Counted from the stretch's first letter, positions 1-12,848 are shown. The stretch: 64,000 nt of DNA from Gossypium raimondii (GCF_025698545.1 NC_068569.1:12214001-12278000); one strand, 5' to 3'. Translations and numbers: made by a program. Notes: generated by a model from the letters alone, not told the origin.

Positions 1-2903
1 AAACGGATGTCCCATAGATGACTTTGGCCAGACTGATGGGTTGGTTTGATCTGTATATGAATTTGAATTTCCCCAAAGGAACTGTGACCCAGATAATGTT
101 TCCATACTGGAACCATTTGAAGGACCAAAAGTAGTTATTGTTCCATTATATTGGCTCAACTTTGGCTCTGGCAATGAATGGGAAAGTTGGAATCCAGTTT
201 CATGGGTTGAATTTGTACTGGTAAATGAATAATCTACATGACCACCCCTCCCTAGGTCTCTGCCAATAGGTGCAACTTTTATGGAATTTGACCCTTGAGG
301 GAGCAGAATAGAAGCCAGACCAGGTAAATGGTTACTGGGTGCCGGGCTCATGGTCCTGAAAACAGGGGACTTACTAAGAGAATGCATAGGGCTATGTTCC
401 ATAGGACTGTTAAACTGTGCCCAGCTACCTGTCAGGAATATTGCAACATCCTCAGTCAAAACACAATCAAACTGTATGTCCGTAGGACTGTAAAATAGCC
501 TTACCTGGAGGAGAATTAGCCATTGGGGAATCAACTTGATGTCTAAAACCCCGAGACTCTTCTTGTTCAAGCTCTTGACTTAGGTGCAGCATCAAGCTAG
601 AAGTTCAAAAAGATAATAAAAATTTATCATTGCCATACTTCCAAAAACAACAAAGAAAGGAATCAAACAAGCAAATTTGAATAGAGAGTGTGTTGATCAA
701 GCATGATGCAGCTAAGATTAAGGATCCAGGTAACCACAGTCCTGCAAGGCCATAACTAAAGTAGTTCCCATTGTTTTGGTTCCCTTTGATGGCCTAAATT
801 TATAATCTAAGTAGTTTACCTCATCCAATTACAACCAATGCATACATGTAAAAATTTAACACTGTAGCAAAATTGCACACATGCAGAAACTGATTTGCTC
901 TCTTGCCCAAGTGCCAGAAGAATAAATAGAAGCCACTATCAGGTTACACTCAGACAAATGCACACTCCAATGCTCTCATAGTGCCAACATAATGACAACG
1001 AACTTATTTCAAATGGAAAACATGATTATCAAATAAATAAATATTAAAATTTTTATAAATTAGTATTAATAGAAGAATAAAGCCTAAGATATACCCACCT
1101 GCGACGAGCTCCTCCAGGGCGACTAGGTTCAAGCTTAATTCGTTTACCAGCTATGTCACTTCTATTAAGTGACTTAAGAGCTTGTTCTGCAGCTCTAACA
1201 TCATAAAACTCAATGAACTTATGGTGTCTTTTGTGTGGCGTTTCCCTTATCTGCTTTTACACAATGAATAAAGCATTACAGAAAGGTTAAACATGCAGCC
1301 TCAGGTTAGAAGCAAGGAAAATATTTTGAATAAGGAAAAAGCATCACCTCTTTAACCTCGCCATAAACCCCAAATATTTGAAGAAGATCTTCATTTGAAA
1401 CTGATGGGTCCAAATTAAAAACTACCAAAGTTCCTTGATTAATATCCTTCTCTGATGGATTATCCTGGTGAGGTTAGGAGAAAAAAGTAAAATGGAGAGG
1501 CGGTTATTAACGAAAACAATTTGATAAAACAAATTATTGGGATTAAAAAAATGCTCTAGACCTTAGGAATTGAAAAGTGAATGTCAAGTTTTCTCCGTCT
1601 TAATGGCTTGTTCTGTAATGCACGCATAGCTGTTCGAGCAGCACGAATGTCATAATAGGATATCATCACAAAGCCTCGGTGTTTACATGCAGTGTACAGA
1701 GTTCTAATATCACCATATTGCTGCAAAAAGGGGGAAATATTATAGCACTCAGATTAGAAAGATAGGAAGTAACTTGAATTAGTTCTCAAACCCTCATAGG
1801 AGTTAAGAAACAACAGGTTTGGATCAACAACAGCAGTCCAACAATTCAAACTCACACTTCAGAATTTAAAGGGACGTGTTTAACTCTAAAATACATGCAA
1901 TACTTTTAGCTCAAAAACTGGAAGGTATTACATAGTCAATTGCAGCATCTAAAACCTACATTTTTGGTTCTAAAGGCAATGTATTCTTTCTAGCAATGCA
2001 TATGTCAAAAAGGAAACAAAATAATGTAAACGTTTAGAAAAGCAGGATACAATTTTACTAGCAGCCCTAAGGTCATATCATCAGAAGAATTTTAAGATTC
2101 AATTACCTCAAAAAGAGCTCGTAGTTCTGAATCCTCGACATTACTATTTATGTTCCGAACAAATAATGTCCTTGAAGGATGTTCCCCATATGGATGTTCC
2201 CCAGCAATGGTTCCAACACCATTTGGAAGACTATAATGGGGTACGCTATTTCCAACAACAGCATCAGCAAGACTCACTTTTGCCATGCCAATGGTCAGAC
2301 TCTCTTGTGGATCAACTTCCAGTTCCATGCCTCCTCCGCTACCAAAAAGATCACACTCCTCCAAATCTTCAACTGAACTAGGCAAACCACTTAAGTCAAA
2401 GTCATCCATTATGCCTGCTAAAAGTTCATTCTCATCATCAGGAAGCAAGTTTCCAAGTGCATTAGCTTTGATGTCTCCCAGAGGTGCATTGCCCTCCGCA
2501 TCTTGATGGAGATTATTTAGATCAGATGTGATAACATCAAGAGATTGGTAACTCTGATCCGTATCATTTAAGTTCACTGCGCAGAATCAAAATCAGGTCA
2601 GACTTTCTTAATACATTAGATAGTCTTTAAAGAACAGATGACACTTACACTTCTCATGTGGAAAAACAGGCAATGAACTAGAGAAAAGGGTAGCATCACT
2701 TGGGGCATGGTGGATGTCAGAACCAGAAAAAATTCCCCATGCACTTCCCACTGTCTTAGATTCATTTGCCACTGGAATCTTAGTATGATCTACACCATGA
2801 TTAACAAGACCGTCAAATGAGAATATAAACTTCGCGGAATAACAGCATAAAATGAACAATTGAGAAATTTACCTGAAGCTGAATGGTCGTCAGACGGCTT
2901 CAT
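1..2903 (-). CDS. MEI2-like RNA-binding protein, N-terminal 530 residues (3' end outside window)
   Basis: Partial CDS on the minus strand; coding exons run 2873-2903, 2649-2789, 2107-2576, 1562-1720, 1348-1464, 1099-1250, 505-596 and 1-428, each with GT-AG borders and a frame that stays open across every junction. It resembles the plant MEI2-like (AML/OML) family, RNA-binding proteins linked to meiosis and to meristem and vegetative growth. RRM1 lies at about residues 190-267 (starts SRTLFVRNI, with RGFVMISYYD as RNP1) and RRM2 at about 277-355 (GTLVVFNLD ... KFIEFYD). The stretch before RRM1 is acidic (NLLPDDENELLAGIMDDFDL), as in the family. The C-terminal third RRM, the hallmark of the family, would lie left of the window. 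Start chosen at the ATG giving MKPSDDHSAS; an ATG five bases upstream stops at once. The first coding exon holds only 31 coding bases. A paralogue number (AML1-5) cannot be given from this part. Confidence 0.93.
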
Positions 2904-3618
2904 AGCATTGCCTTTTTCTGCCAAGAACAAGGAAATAGAATACTACCAAGAACAGCAAGAAACACAAAAGCTCAAAATTATTCTGAGAGGAAGATGAAAA
3001 AGTACAGAATAAAGACCTGCATAATGAACCCACACCGTGACAGGGGATACAATGGCATAAATAATATAAAGTAAAATCCAAAGCTTTATGCCTAAATATT
3101 TTGCAATTTGCAAGACTTCAAATCGGAAATCAAGTTCCAGTAAAATTCAAAAGTGTAACATTTTCCAACTATTTTCATAAATCATTACACCTAAATACCA
3201 ATTCCAAATTTATAACCATCTAAAAGACATACCAACTCTAACAAAGAAACAAAAAAAAAAAAAAAACTTAGGCACAATTAGGATTAACAAAAAAACCCAA
3301 AAATACAAAAACTCCTAGAAAAATAAAACCCAAATGTTATTATTAAATAAGCAATAACTTTTAACTAAAAAATCAAAAACCAAGCAATACACAGAAAACT
3401 TGTTATAAAAGTTACTAAAACACGAAAACTCAACTCGCTCAAAAAAGAAAAAAAAAGTTAACCCTAGTTCGCATTGACCCAATAATGGTATCAGTACATT
3501 AAAATTAAATGAAATAATGAAAAAGCCCACCAAACAGTAAATTGAACCGCACTTCTAAAATTCAAATATAATAATAATAAATCCACCAGAAGAGTGAATA
3601 GATAATAGAGAAGATTAC

Positions 3619-3880
3619 CTGAATGTTTGAGTAACTACAGCCAAATTAGGAAAGGAATTAACCGATTTTAAGTGAAAGAAAAAATATATATCTGCCACGA
3701 TCATCACATACAAAAACAGAGTGACGTGAAGATCTTCTCTCTCTAAAAGACTTTTAATGGGATTTTTTAACTTTTAATAAATTGAAAAAGAGAAATGATG
3801 ATGATTGGACGAATGGAGTTAAAAAGAGCAGAGAATGACTGAGAGAGAGAGAGAGAGGAACTGTGTTGTGAACTTGAGAA
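3619..3880 (-). other. 5' untranslated exon and core promoter region of the MEI2-like gene
   Basis: A good minus-strand donor (CATTCAG then GTAATC) ends a non-coding exon at 3619; the next exon is the small coding exon ending at 2917. The resulting ~700-bp leader intron is AT-rich. A short (GA)n run at about 3840-3856 sits near the presumed transcription start, as is common in plant leaders. The exact start site cannot be seen. Confidence 0.6.
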
Positions 3881-5425
3881 AACGGGATTTAACTGTATTT
3901 AAATGTGTTTTTGGAATCCATAAAGACCTTTCTTTCTTTTTTATACGAGGAAAATGCTAAAAAAAATACTCAAATAGCTTACTAATTTACTATACGTGGG
4001 GTGGATAGAGTTGATGAACCTGGTCTTTGACCTCTAGTTTGAGATTAAATTACAGAATTATCATTGAATTGAAGTTGTTCGGAATGTGGGGAATGTGGAT
4101 GATGACGTCATACTGCTTAGAGTCAATTTGCAATGAAAAATTAGGTTTTCTTATTCAAATATCCTAAAATATATATTTCTCATTATAGATTTTAAATTTA
4201 AAAGTTATAATATACTTCGAAGCTTTTGTATTATTTATATATTTATAATTTAATCTATTCACTTTTATTTTAATAATTTAATTTTTTAGAATATAAGAAT
4301 TCAAACCTCTATTTTTTAATTTTAAAATTTAAATCTAATTATTAATATTATTAAAAAATTATTAAATTTATTACTATGACATTCTAAAAAATTACTCAAT
4401 TCACAACCATTTGACAAAAATGATATCATAATAAGCTTAAATTTAACAAAAATAATTAATAAAGTGTTGATAATTTTAAAATTCATAATTAAAATAAAAT
4501 ATTTAAATTAATTAGTGACATTATAAACGTTGAGATATAAAATTAAATAAAAAAGTAAAAATTTAAATCTATAAAACTAAAATTGAAATTTAATATTTTA
4601 TACAATATAAAAATAAAAGATTATTTAATCATTACACTAATAATGTAGAAAATATTTGATGCGTGTTATAAAAGGTAGGCATTAAATAGTAGTATAAATT
4701 TATATATAATGCAACATTTTCTTGATATTTTTATTTATAAATTAAAGTACGGGTATGAAGTATTTAAAATGCTATGTCATCAATCTAATATATAGAAGAT
4801 GAAATTTTAGTTTTCCTCTAGATTAAAAAAACATTTTTTCTTTTATTTGGAACTAAATATATAAAGTGGGGAAATTAAATTTAATCTTCCCTTTATTTGT
4901 TCTTTTATTGATAAAAAATAAATATTCTCAACAATATTATTTTAGGCATTTTAACACTCATACTTTCATTTATGAATATTCGCTAGTTCTCACCATTAAA
5001 GAAGCACCATAAGAAAATTTATAGTCAATGTCTAATGTTGATTTTGTCAGTAGTAACCTTAAAGGGTTTGAGAAAGCATTGTATTGGAAATTTATGAGAA
5101 ATAAATTCCACACACAAAATTATAATATTTTTAAAAATATTTAAATAAAAAACAAAAAAAAGTAATACTAGTAAAATTTATTATTTAATTAACTTTTGAT
5201 ATTTAATATTATATTTTAATTAATGTCACCAAGCAATGTCATAATTGTTGATTTGGTACCAAGCCTGGAAACATAATAGTCAAAACTCAAGTTCTAAATC
5301 TTAATATTTCAATACAAAACTTTAATCACTTCAAAGTATGTAGGCACTGCTGTAAATAGAAATTTGGAAATTAAACAGTGTTCAAAGACCATAATTTTTG
5401 AATTTTATTATTTTAGAATGAAAAT
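3881..5425. other. AT-rich intergenic region, diverged repeats only
   Basis: No coding sequence seen. The part at about 4190-4620 has the look of an old, AT-rich MITE-like repeat of the kind seen better preserved at 41293 and 59434 (a 'ttataatatactt' end, then poly-T/A tracts). Its boundaries are not clear. Confidence 0.4.
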
Positions 5426-5430
5426 TGGAA

Positions 5431-5525
5431 AGCCCAATCAAATTGGGCTAACAATAGGACCCGAATGCCTTAACCCATTTGAGGAATTAAAAATTGGGTC
5501 AAAACCCAAAATACACAAACCCTAA
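5431..5525 (+). promoter_or_regulatory. Site II pair and telo-box upstream of eL32
   Basis: An inverted pair of TGGGCT (site II) elements sits at 5431-5436 and 5444-5449, forming a 19-bp palindrome, and a telo-box AAACCCTAA lies at 5517-5525, with a second at 5601-5609 in the leader. Site II plus telo-box is the established promoter signature of plant ribosomal-protein genes (TCP and Myb-like factor binding), which fits the gene that follows. Confidence 0.75.
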
Positions 5526-5782
5526 GAGCCTTCACCCTGAAAAACTTGTATATATTAGCTGCCGCAACTCCATGGCAGCAAATCTGGGACGGTCGACCGA
5601 AAACCCTAATTTTCGGGTAAGCATCTCAACACTCCTCCATTATTTGTTGGAGTTCATCAGTTATTTCGCAAATTATTTTACCCTTTTGTGGGGGTTCTTC
5701 AGATATTTTGTAAATTATTCCATGCAATTTAAATATCTTTTTTGGTCTATGGTAATGATAGAGGTAAGGAGGAAAAGAAGAA

Positions 5783-7278
5783 ATGGCGGTGCCGCTTCTA
5801 AGTAAGAAAATCGTGAAGAAGAGGGTCAAGAAGTTCAAGAGACCCCAGAGCGACCGCAAAATCTCCGTTAAGGTATATTCCGAGTTTTCTGATTTGATTT
5901 TATTTTTCCGTTCGTATTTAGCAGCTTTTACCTGTTTGCCGAAGTTCGATCTAGAACATGTTTTCGTGGGGGTTATATTGAATTTGGGTTAATGTGCTTA
6001 GAAAGATGGATCTTTGAGAGGAACTCTGAGTTGCAAACTGCGGAGTCAGTGTCAGTCGACTAATTGATCTATTTATTATAACGGGTCTTGTTTATTTCCT
6101 TTTATCATTCTTCGGGTTGTTTTTAATTTTTCATTTTGCAAGTGGATGTGATTATTGTTGTTTGACACCCAGTCTTACTTCCATCTATTGATGGAAGATG
6201 GTGATATCAATCGACTTTTAATCTGACCCATTTATTTGTCATTCTTTCTGCTGCAGTTTTAAGTTATATTTTTTTGAAAGGCTTGATTTGTTTTAAAATA
6301 TGCGAGGGGGTGTGATGATATATATCCATCATTTCTGTATTTGAATGATGAAAACCAACATGCACTACCATCTGATCTCTTTTTGTATATATAAATTTTC
6401 AAAATTTAGGTCGGTTTTAATTGATTTTGGCTTTTGTAATTGTTAGTTTGTCATTTCCTTGTGATCCATGGTGAAAAAAAATCATCAACCTGATTTATCA
6501 GTGATGATTATATAAATAATCACCATCTTTCGGCTGAGATTGTAGGTCTTTTTTTTCAGAAAATCACTAGACATTTGTTAAATATGTTACTTATTCTAAG
6601 CTACCATGCTTAATTTCTCTTGAAGCCTGTTGCCCGTGGTATCTGTTGTCCAGTTTTTTGTATGCATAGCTGGACATTTCATTTTTGGGGCAGATATAAA
6701 ATTTCGAACAGGTCTTGCGACACAGTTAGCTTCTTTTTATCATACAAGCTTTCTGTTACTAAATCCCTGCTCACATTGATCTGCTTGTAGTTCTTCCTTC
6801 AAACCCTTTTTTGTTTTTTTTTCTTCCCATGCTTGCCCATTTTAAGGGTGAAACACGTTTTTGTTCTTATACAGACAAACTGGCGTAGACCAAAGGGTAT
6901 TGATTCTCGTGTCAGAAGAAAGTTCAAGGGATGTACGTTGATGCCCAATATTGGCTATGGTTCAGACAAGAAGACCCGACACTATCTTCCAAATGGCTTT
7001 AAGAAATTTGTCGTGCACAATGTTGGAGAGCTTGAACTGTTAATGATGCACAACAGGTAATCTATACATATTGTACTGTATATCATTAATTTGTCTAATA
7101 TATATCATTTATGTTTGTTTTCCTTAATTGGTTTTTGTTACTTGGCAGGACATATTGTGCCGAGATTGCCCATGATGTTTCAACAAAGAAGAGAAAGGAG
7201 ATTGTGGAACGGGCAGCCCAGCTTGATGTTGTTGTTACGAACAAGCTTGCTAGGCTGCGCAGCCAAGAAGATGAATGA
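5783..7278 (+). CDS. RPL32: 60S ribosomal protein eL32
   Basis: Three coding exons, 5783-5872, 6875-7056 and 7149-7278, with GT-AG borders, encode 133 residues, the same length as Arabidopsis RPL32. The N-terminus [18 protein letters not shown] is the family start, followed by [11 protein letters not shown], then [19 protein letters not shown], a glycine/lysine-rich centre ([14 protein letters not shown]) and the typical end LRSQEDE. It is a structural protein of the cytosolic large ribosomal subunit. A leader intron is likely (donor after 5616, acceptor before about 5761). One family variation seen is a Cys at KGCTLMPN where Val is more usual. Promoter elements upstream fit co-regulation with other ribosomal-protein genes. 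Intron 1 is about 1 kb. Confidence 0.97.
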
Positions 7279-7829
7279 GATTAAGCTTGTCTTTTATGTT
7301 TATCTTTGAGCTTTGTTTGCGTTTCTTATAAATTTTTGGTAATTTTGTTGCTTTAGATGTGGCGATAACATTCTCAACCGGGATTTTGTTTGTATCACGG
7401 GAATTATGACTACAATTACAACCTATGTTTCATGAATTCTCATATCTATAAGCACACGTTATGCATTTGTGCGAATTTGCATGCGAGTTTGGTTTGTTTG
7501 GGTTTAATCCTTGTGATTTTTAGACCCTACCTTTAATTGAAAAATAGAACTTCTGGATTAATCTCTATAAAACAAAACCCTACATTATCTAAAAACGAAT
7601 TTCTCCCCCTGCAATTTAGCGGATATAGCTTCAAGGATGTTCATTGGTAAGCTTAATTGTAAATCAGCATTGGTTTCAATTTGATGACTTAGAACTGCAA
7701 GGATCCAAACCGTAGCAATGAATAAATGGCATAACTAAATGCAAAAGGTCACTTGAATTTACAACCTGATTCTCTACTACATGGCCATAAACTCGGTACA
7801 AGAAAAGAAGCTTAATATTGTGAGAGAGT
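7279..7829. other. Shared 3' flank between convergent genes
   Basis: About 550 bp lies between the eL32 stop and the stop of the minus-strand coiled-coil gene. It presumably holds both 3' UTRs. No further coding signal or repeat was recognised. Confidence 0.5.
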
Positions 7830-8879
7830 CTAACCGGTTCTATGCTTGTTTCCTCTCTCTGCTGTAAACTTCACGCCCGTTGCGCGCCCCACGAAAACCA
7901 TGGCAGTAACGGCTACAACAGCGGCCCCAACTGAGGCAATAATTGAACCCCAGTTGAGGTTCCCGTCCTCTTTCGTGACCCAACACTTATGCTCCTTGCT
8001 CTTCTTGCCTTTCAACTCAGCAATAGCTCTCTTCAGCTCCCACAAGCCAGATTCCAACTCTTCCATCTCGCTTGTCATCTTCTCTGACCCTTTTAAGGCC
8101 TCGATTTCTTCCATCGCAGTCTTCAGATCAAGCAACTCAAAACTTCCCCTCTCCAACATCGCCTCCAAGATTTCAATTTCCTTGCACAGTTCTCGCGCTC
8201 CAATCTCTTCTTCTTCACCATTGTCACTCACATTGCCATTTTTTATTTCGTTTTCAACATCAACATCACCATCACTCCACTCCACGTTATCAACCGCATT
8301 ACCCATATTTTCAAGCTTCCCCATTCTTTCTTTCTTATCCGAAACTAGTTGACTCAGATTCACGAGCTGACCCGCAAGATCAGAGTCTAAATCTTTAGAA
8401 TCCTCGGTTTTTTCACATTTCTCGGTTTCTTCAATTCCGATCCCGATTTCTTTAAATTTATCGTTAATGTTCCCTATTTCTAGCATTAAATCCAAAAACT
8501 CTTGTTCCAATTTTTTCTCTTTCAAATCCTCGCATCCTTTGATTTCTTTCACTTCCCCGAATTTCTCCAGTTCATCATCGTTGAACCCTTTCTGAAGCAT
8601 CGACATTAGAACTTTCCGTTCAAGTTGTTCAATTTCACGAGTTAATTGAACTTCACGTTGGTTAAATTCTTCAATCCTACTCTTTAAAGACATCAATTTA
8701 TCTTTGTTTTCTAAATTGTAACGGTTCAATCGAGATACCTCGTGCCCTAGGCCCTGACATTGCCGATTCAGATCTAAAAGACAGGTTTCGATATTCAACC
8801 CATCCCAATCACCGCCTTCCTTCTCCGCCGTCTGATCAGTGCGCGACGATGGGACGTTGATCATCACAGAGCTTCCCAT
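7830..8879 (-). CDS. Tail-anchored coiled-coil protein of unknown function
   Basis: One uninterrupted 349-residue frame. The protein is acidic and strongly helical: repeated Leu/Glu/Lys heptad-like stretches cover roughly residues 35-110, 120-190 and 230-300 and predict long coiled coils. Near the C-terminus (about residues 313-330) is one hydrophobic segment, IIASVGAAVVAVTAMVFV, followed by a short basic tail of about 19 residues. This layout is that of a tail-anchored membrane protein with a cytosolic coiled-coil domain, possibly a tether or scaffold on an organelle; the basic tail is compatible with ER, mitochondrial outer membrane or plastid envelope, and I cannot choose. I do not recognise a named family. 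No intron is needed. The ATG at 8879 follows a short leader, and the gene converges on eL32. Confidence 0.85.
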   Translation of the reverse strand: MGSSVMINVPSSRTDQTAEKEGGDWDGLNIETCLLDLNRQCQGLGHEVSRLNRYNLENKDKLMSLKSRIEEFNQREVQLTREIEQLERKVLMSMLQKGFNDDELEKFGEVKEIKGCEDLKEKKLEQEFLDLMLEIGNINDKFKEIGIGIEETEKCEKTEDSKDLDSDLAGQLVNLSQLVSDKKERMGKLENMGNAVDNVEWSDGDVDVENEIKNGNVSDNGEEEEIGARELCKEIEILEAMLERGSFELLDLKTAMEEIEALKGSEKMTSEMEELESGLWELKRAIAELKGKKSKEHKCWVTKEDGNLNWGSIIASVGAAVVAVTAMVFVGRATGVKFTAERGNKHRTG

Positions 8880-9983
8880 TAGATTGACCAGACAGATTAC
8901 CCAAAAGATATCAATTCAACATCTTCACTTCCAAGATCAAATTTTGAAAAAAAAAATGGTTATTTGACTGATTTCTCGAATTGAAACGAAAAATTTACGA
9001 AAGAAAAAGGTATTGAAAAGCAGAAGAAATAGCTTAAGTTTAACGTAGTTAACGGAAGCTTTGACGCTGCTGTACGCTTTGATTGGAAACAAGGCGGAAG
9101 CTTTGTTTGCTGCTGATAGATAGTTTGGGGGGAGACTGGACACAAATGTTTTGGCGCCTCAGCGTAAGCAAGGGTGGCACATTATCGGGAGATATTTCAG
9201 GGTCAACTTTCAAGCGTGGAGGCTTTTGATTGGCTTTATTTTTACAAATAAATATATTGAAGAAATTACAATTTTTTCATACACGTAGTTGGTTTTTGGG
9301 TTAGTATATAGTTTCCATTAACATTTAATAATCTTAATTCACTTTTTTAAATGTAATACTTTTAATATTTTATCCCGCGTATATTTAGTTGAAGTTAAAT
9401 ATTTAGAATGTTGGATTTGGGTTTTAGAATAATTTGGTTAAAATTTATAATTAACTAATAATATTATAATTAATCTTAATTAAATTATCTCTAAAATCTG
9501 AAAATGAATACAACTATTAAATAAATTAGTAATTAATTTTATCAATTTAATCTTAAAACTTAAATTAAACAATATTGTTTTTAGGTATTAAAATATATAA
9601 ATTTGTCAAATACAAATCACAAAAAAAATCCAAATATCAAATTAAAAAATATTAAACTTAAATACTAATTGATGTATTAAACATATTCAATACATAACTC
9701 ACCTACAATAAAATGTATAGAATTCATTTATTAAATATGTATTAGATAATAATGAGGATAGAAATATTAGACGGAAGCCAAAACCAATATTGGTGTTTAG
9801 TTTCATGTATCATTTTGAATAAATTAATATTTTAAAAATATTTATATATAATTTTAATAAGATTATTTTATATATTCATAAAAGATACCTCAGGCATAAA
9901 TATTTGTATGTAAATATAAATTTTAAACTGAAAATATTTTTAAACATCAAATAAATAAAACATTTTAAAATATAATCAATTAT
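8880..9983. other. Promoter of the coiled-coil gene and AT-rich spacer
   Basis: Positions 8880-9180 are the likely leader and promoter of the minus-strand coiled-coil gene. From 9240 on the sequence is very AT-rich without coding signal or recognisable repeat ends. Confidence 0.4.
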
Positions 9984-11279
9984 GGGTAACTTAAAAAAAG
10001 TCATCCAACTATGTCTTTTTAGTCACTCAACTATTAATTTTTTTAACTTAATCACTCAATTTTGCTAAACTAAATATTTTAGTCACTTTCCTGGTTATTG
10101 TTATTAGATGAGTGATGGAAAGCTCAAGCCTAATAACAAGTTTAGCCCTTTAATATTTACGTATTCTATCAATTTGATCTAAAATTTTAAAAATTCAACA
10201 AATTTAACCCTCAATATTTATAAAACTTGTCAGTTTAGTTCTAATTCTAAAAATTTCAAAAGAAAAATATTTAAAAAAACTTCATTTTTTTTAAATATTC
10301 CTAAATGTGACTCCAAAACCTGTTGAAGAAGAAGAGTTAACACCATGTCCATTTGTGTTGTGCTCATTTTAAACTAATGCCACCTTCATGAATATGGTAA
10401 AAACTCAAGCTAGCTTAAATCCAACCATCTAAGTGTCATATTTTAGATTAATATAATATTATTTAATTAAATTTCTCTCAAAAAAATTAACAATTTTTAA
10501 ACTATTACAAAACAATTATTTTAAATTTTGATGATCTTAAAAATATACAAAGATCTAATCTTTGAGTAGAGAAAACAATGTAATGTGAAATCTTTCATGA
10601 AATGAAAAACCTAGGAAAAAAAATTCGTCTTGTTTTTCCCGACCTAGACAAGTCATCAATAACTTTCAAGCTTTGATAGTCCAAACATGTCAATCCCAAA
10701 ATCTAATCCAAGAACTAAAAATATGAGTCGAGCTAAACTAAGGGAGATAACTTTGTCGATTCCATATCCCATAAGGATATCCAACTTCATCTATCTTTTA
10801 TATCCATCAATGCATTTCATTCTCTCTCTCTTTTTGAATCATTTAATATAAATTTTCTTCTTTTTTTTAAAGTTTTAAGTACATATGTTTTGGTTTTTTA
10901 TTTATAATTATTTATACTTTTTATATTTTAAAAATTATCCAAAAGGAATTTTTTAATATTTTTCCTTTTATTTTGAAAATTTTAAAGTTAGAACTAAATT
11001 GATAAATTTCGTAAATATTGAAGGTTAAGTTTATTGAATTTTTAGAATTAAAATTAAAATGATAAAGTTTGTAAACATTGAGAGCTAAATTTGTTGAATT
11101 TTTAGATTAATACAATAAAAGGGCTCACATTAGCTTTTTGTCACTCATCTAATGGAAACTAACGGAAGAGTTATGAAATATTTAATTTTGAAAAGTTGAG
11201 TAACTAAATCGAAAAATTAATAATTAACTGACAAAATAGAACAAAAACATAGTTGAGTAACTATTCTTATAATTTAACC
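9984..11279. mobile_element. Non-coding element with long terminal inverted repeats (MULE-like)
   Basis: The left ~270 bp (from GGGTAACTTA... through CCAACTATG) is matched in reverse complement by the right ~290 bp (...CATAGTTGAGTAAC to TTAACC), including shared inner blocks such as 'ttgataaattt...attgaaggtt' against 'aaccctcaatatt...'. The ~740-bp core has no open frame of note. Long TIRs beginning GGKTAA resemble the other GGGTAAAC elements of this window. A clear target-site duplication was not found, so the ends may be off by a few bases. Confidence 0.65.
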
Positions 11280-11996
11280 TTTTGATTATTTAAGTAGGAG
11301 ACTAATATCTCATGCTTTATATACTTTTTATATTATTTATTTATTATAATTTTATTTTAAAAGATGAGTCTAAATTGGACGAATCTATTTAAAATTTTAT
11401 CATTTGAGTATATTTCAACACATTCATACATTTATGTTTATATATATATATAGTGATTTCATATTTTAATTATTTTTCTTTAAATTACATTGCTTACTTT
11501 GTATAATTTATTAGAGAGATTAAATTTAAATCTAAATTCATTTTACTTGAAAATTAAATCGTCTCATTATACATCGTAACTTGCCGCGAGAGGCAAGGTA
11601 GGAAAGGGGTCCAGATAAACTTCCAAGGAGCCCCTCATCCACTGCCAAAGAATATAAGCATATCATATTTCCTCCCACCAACAAATTACTACTTCAACAA
11701 CGTAGCATTTTCAAAAAGAATAAGCAGCAAACCAGAAAGCAAGCAAGAATCTGAGGGGTTTCTTCCATGCCTTGCATTCACCATGAAGCATCCTCTTTAC
11801 AACCCTACAAATCCCCCCTTTGGAACAAGAAGCTAGCCTTTGCAAGAAAAGAACCAAACCCCTCGTTTGACGCCATATATATTACCTTCTCATACGCACA
11901 AATCACATGTGCTTGTCATAATCTTTCTTGGTCTCTTCTTTTCCCCTTCTGTCAGCAACTTTTAATCTTTAAAATCATCAGAAAAAAAGGCAGGCA
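11280..11996 (+). other. Upstream region and leader of the AWPM-19-like gene
   Basis: No other gene seen. A more GC-balanced stretch from about 11575 on, ending in a pyrimidine-rich leader, probably holds promoter and 5' UTR. A CACATGTG (E-box/MYC type) sequence is present near 11905. No clear ABRE core (ACGTGGC) was found, although the family is often ABA-inducible. Confidence 0.35.
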
Positions 11997-12848
11997 ATGG
12001 CCAATGATCAAATGAAACCCGTGGCTGGTCTGCTTTTGTTCCTTAATTTCTGCATGTATGTCATTGTTTTGGGGATTGGTGGATGGGCCGTCAATAAAGC
12101 CATCGATCATGGTTTTATCATTGGTATGTCACCATCCTTGTATTTGCCTCTATCCATAACCCTTCTTTTATCGCAAGCAAATACTAGTGTTAGAATAGAA
12201 TATAACGTATTCCTAAGGTTTTAATTTTTTTAGTGGGATTCTTTATGTGACACCTACATGCAGGACCTGCCTTTGAACTTCCCGCGCATTTCTCACCCAT
12301 TTACTTCCCCATGGGAAATGCTGCCACTGGATTCTTCGTGACATTTGCTATGCTAGCCGGAGTTGTCGGTGTAGCATCTGCCATTGCCGGCATTAACCAT
12401 ATCCGTTCATGGCATGCCAGTAGCTTACCGTCAGCAGCTTCGGTTGCAGGCGTTGCTTGGACCCTTACTCTACTTGCCATGGGGTCAGACACCCTCTTTA
12501 ACTCTTGCCATCTTCAGACACTAGCTTTTAACATCCAATCTAAAGTTGAAAAATATCCAACCCTTCGTTTCTAAACTAACCTGAAAATTTTCTTTCGCAG
12601 ATTTGCCTGCAAACAGATTGACCTTGAAATCAGGAATGCTCGTCTGGTAAGAATGAACTTCACCACTCACCCAATTAAAACCTCCATCACATCTTATTCC
12701 TTGAAAGAAATTGCAACATACATATGTATGTGAATCTGTTGGCTAAAGTGAATGATTTCTTATTTTGCAGAGAACAATGGAAGCATTTATAATCATTCTT
12801 ACAGTTACACAGCTTTTTTACATAGCAGCGATTCACGGTGGCGCTTAA
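11997..12848 (+). CDS. AWPM-19-like four-helix plasma-membrane protein
   Basis: Four exons, 11997-12123, 12264-12483, 12601-12646 and 12771-12848, with GT-AG borders, give 156 residues. The start MANDQMKPVAGLLLFLN and segments such as GPAFELPAHFSPIYFP, GNAATGFFVTFA and FACKQIDLEIRN are typical of the AWPM-19/PM19L family. Four hydrophobic segments are visible at about residues 8-31, 59-84, 100-118 and 133-153. Family members are plasma-membrane proteins of seeds and stressed tissue, named after an ABA-induced wheat polypeptide and connected with dormancy and dehydration tolerance; the molecular activity is not settled. Length and all four helices look normal, so the gene appears intact. Confidence 0.95.

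Noticed and set aside
5494-5805. 103-residue frame upstream of and overlapping the eL32 start
   Set aside because: It spans promoter, leader and leader intron; not a family member.
7846-8398. Long plus-strand open frames across the coiled-coil gene
   Set aside because: Shadow frames of the minus-strand gene, rich in Ser/Leu/His as expected from its antisense.
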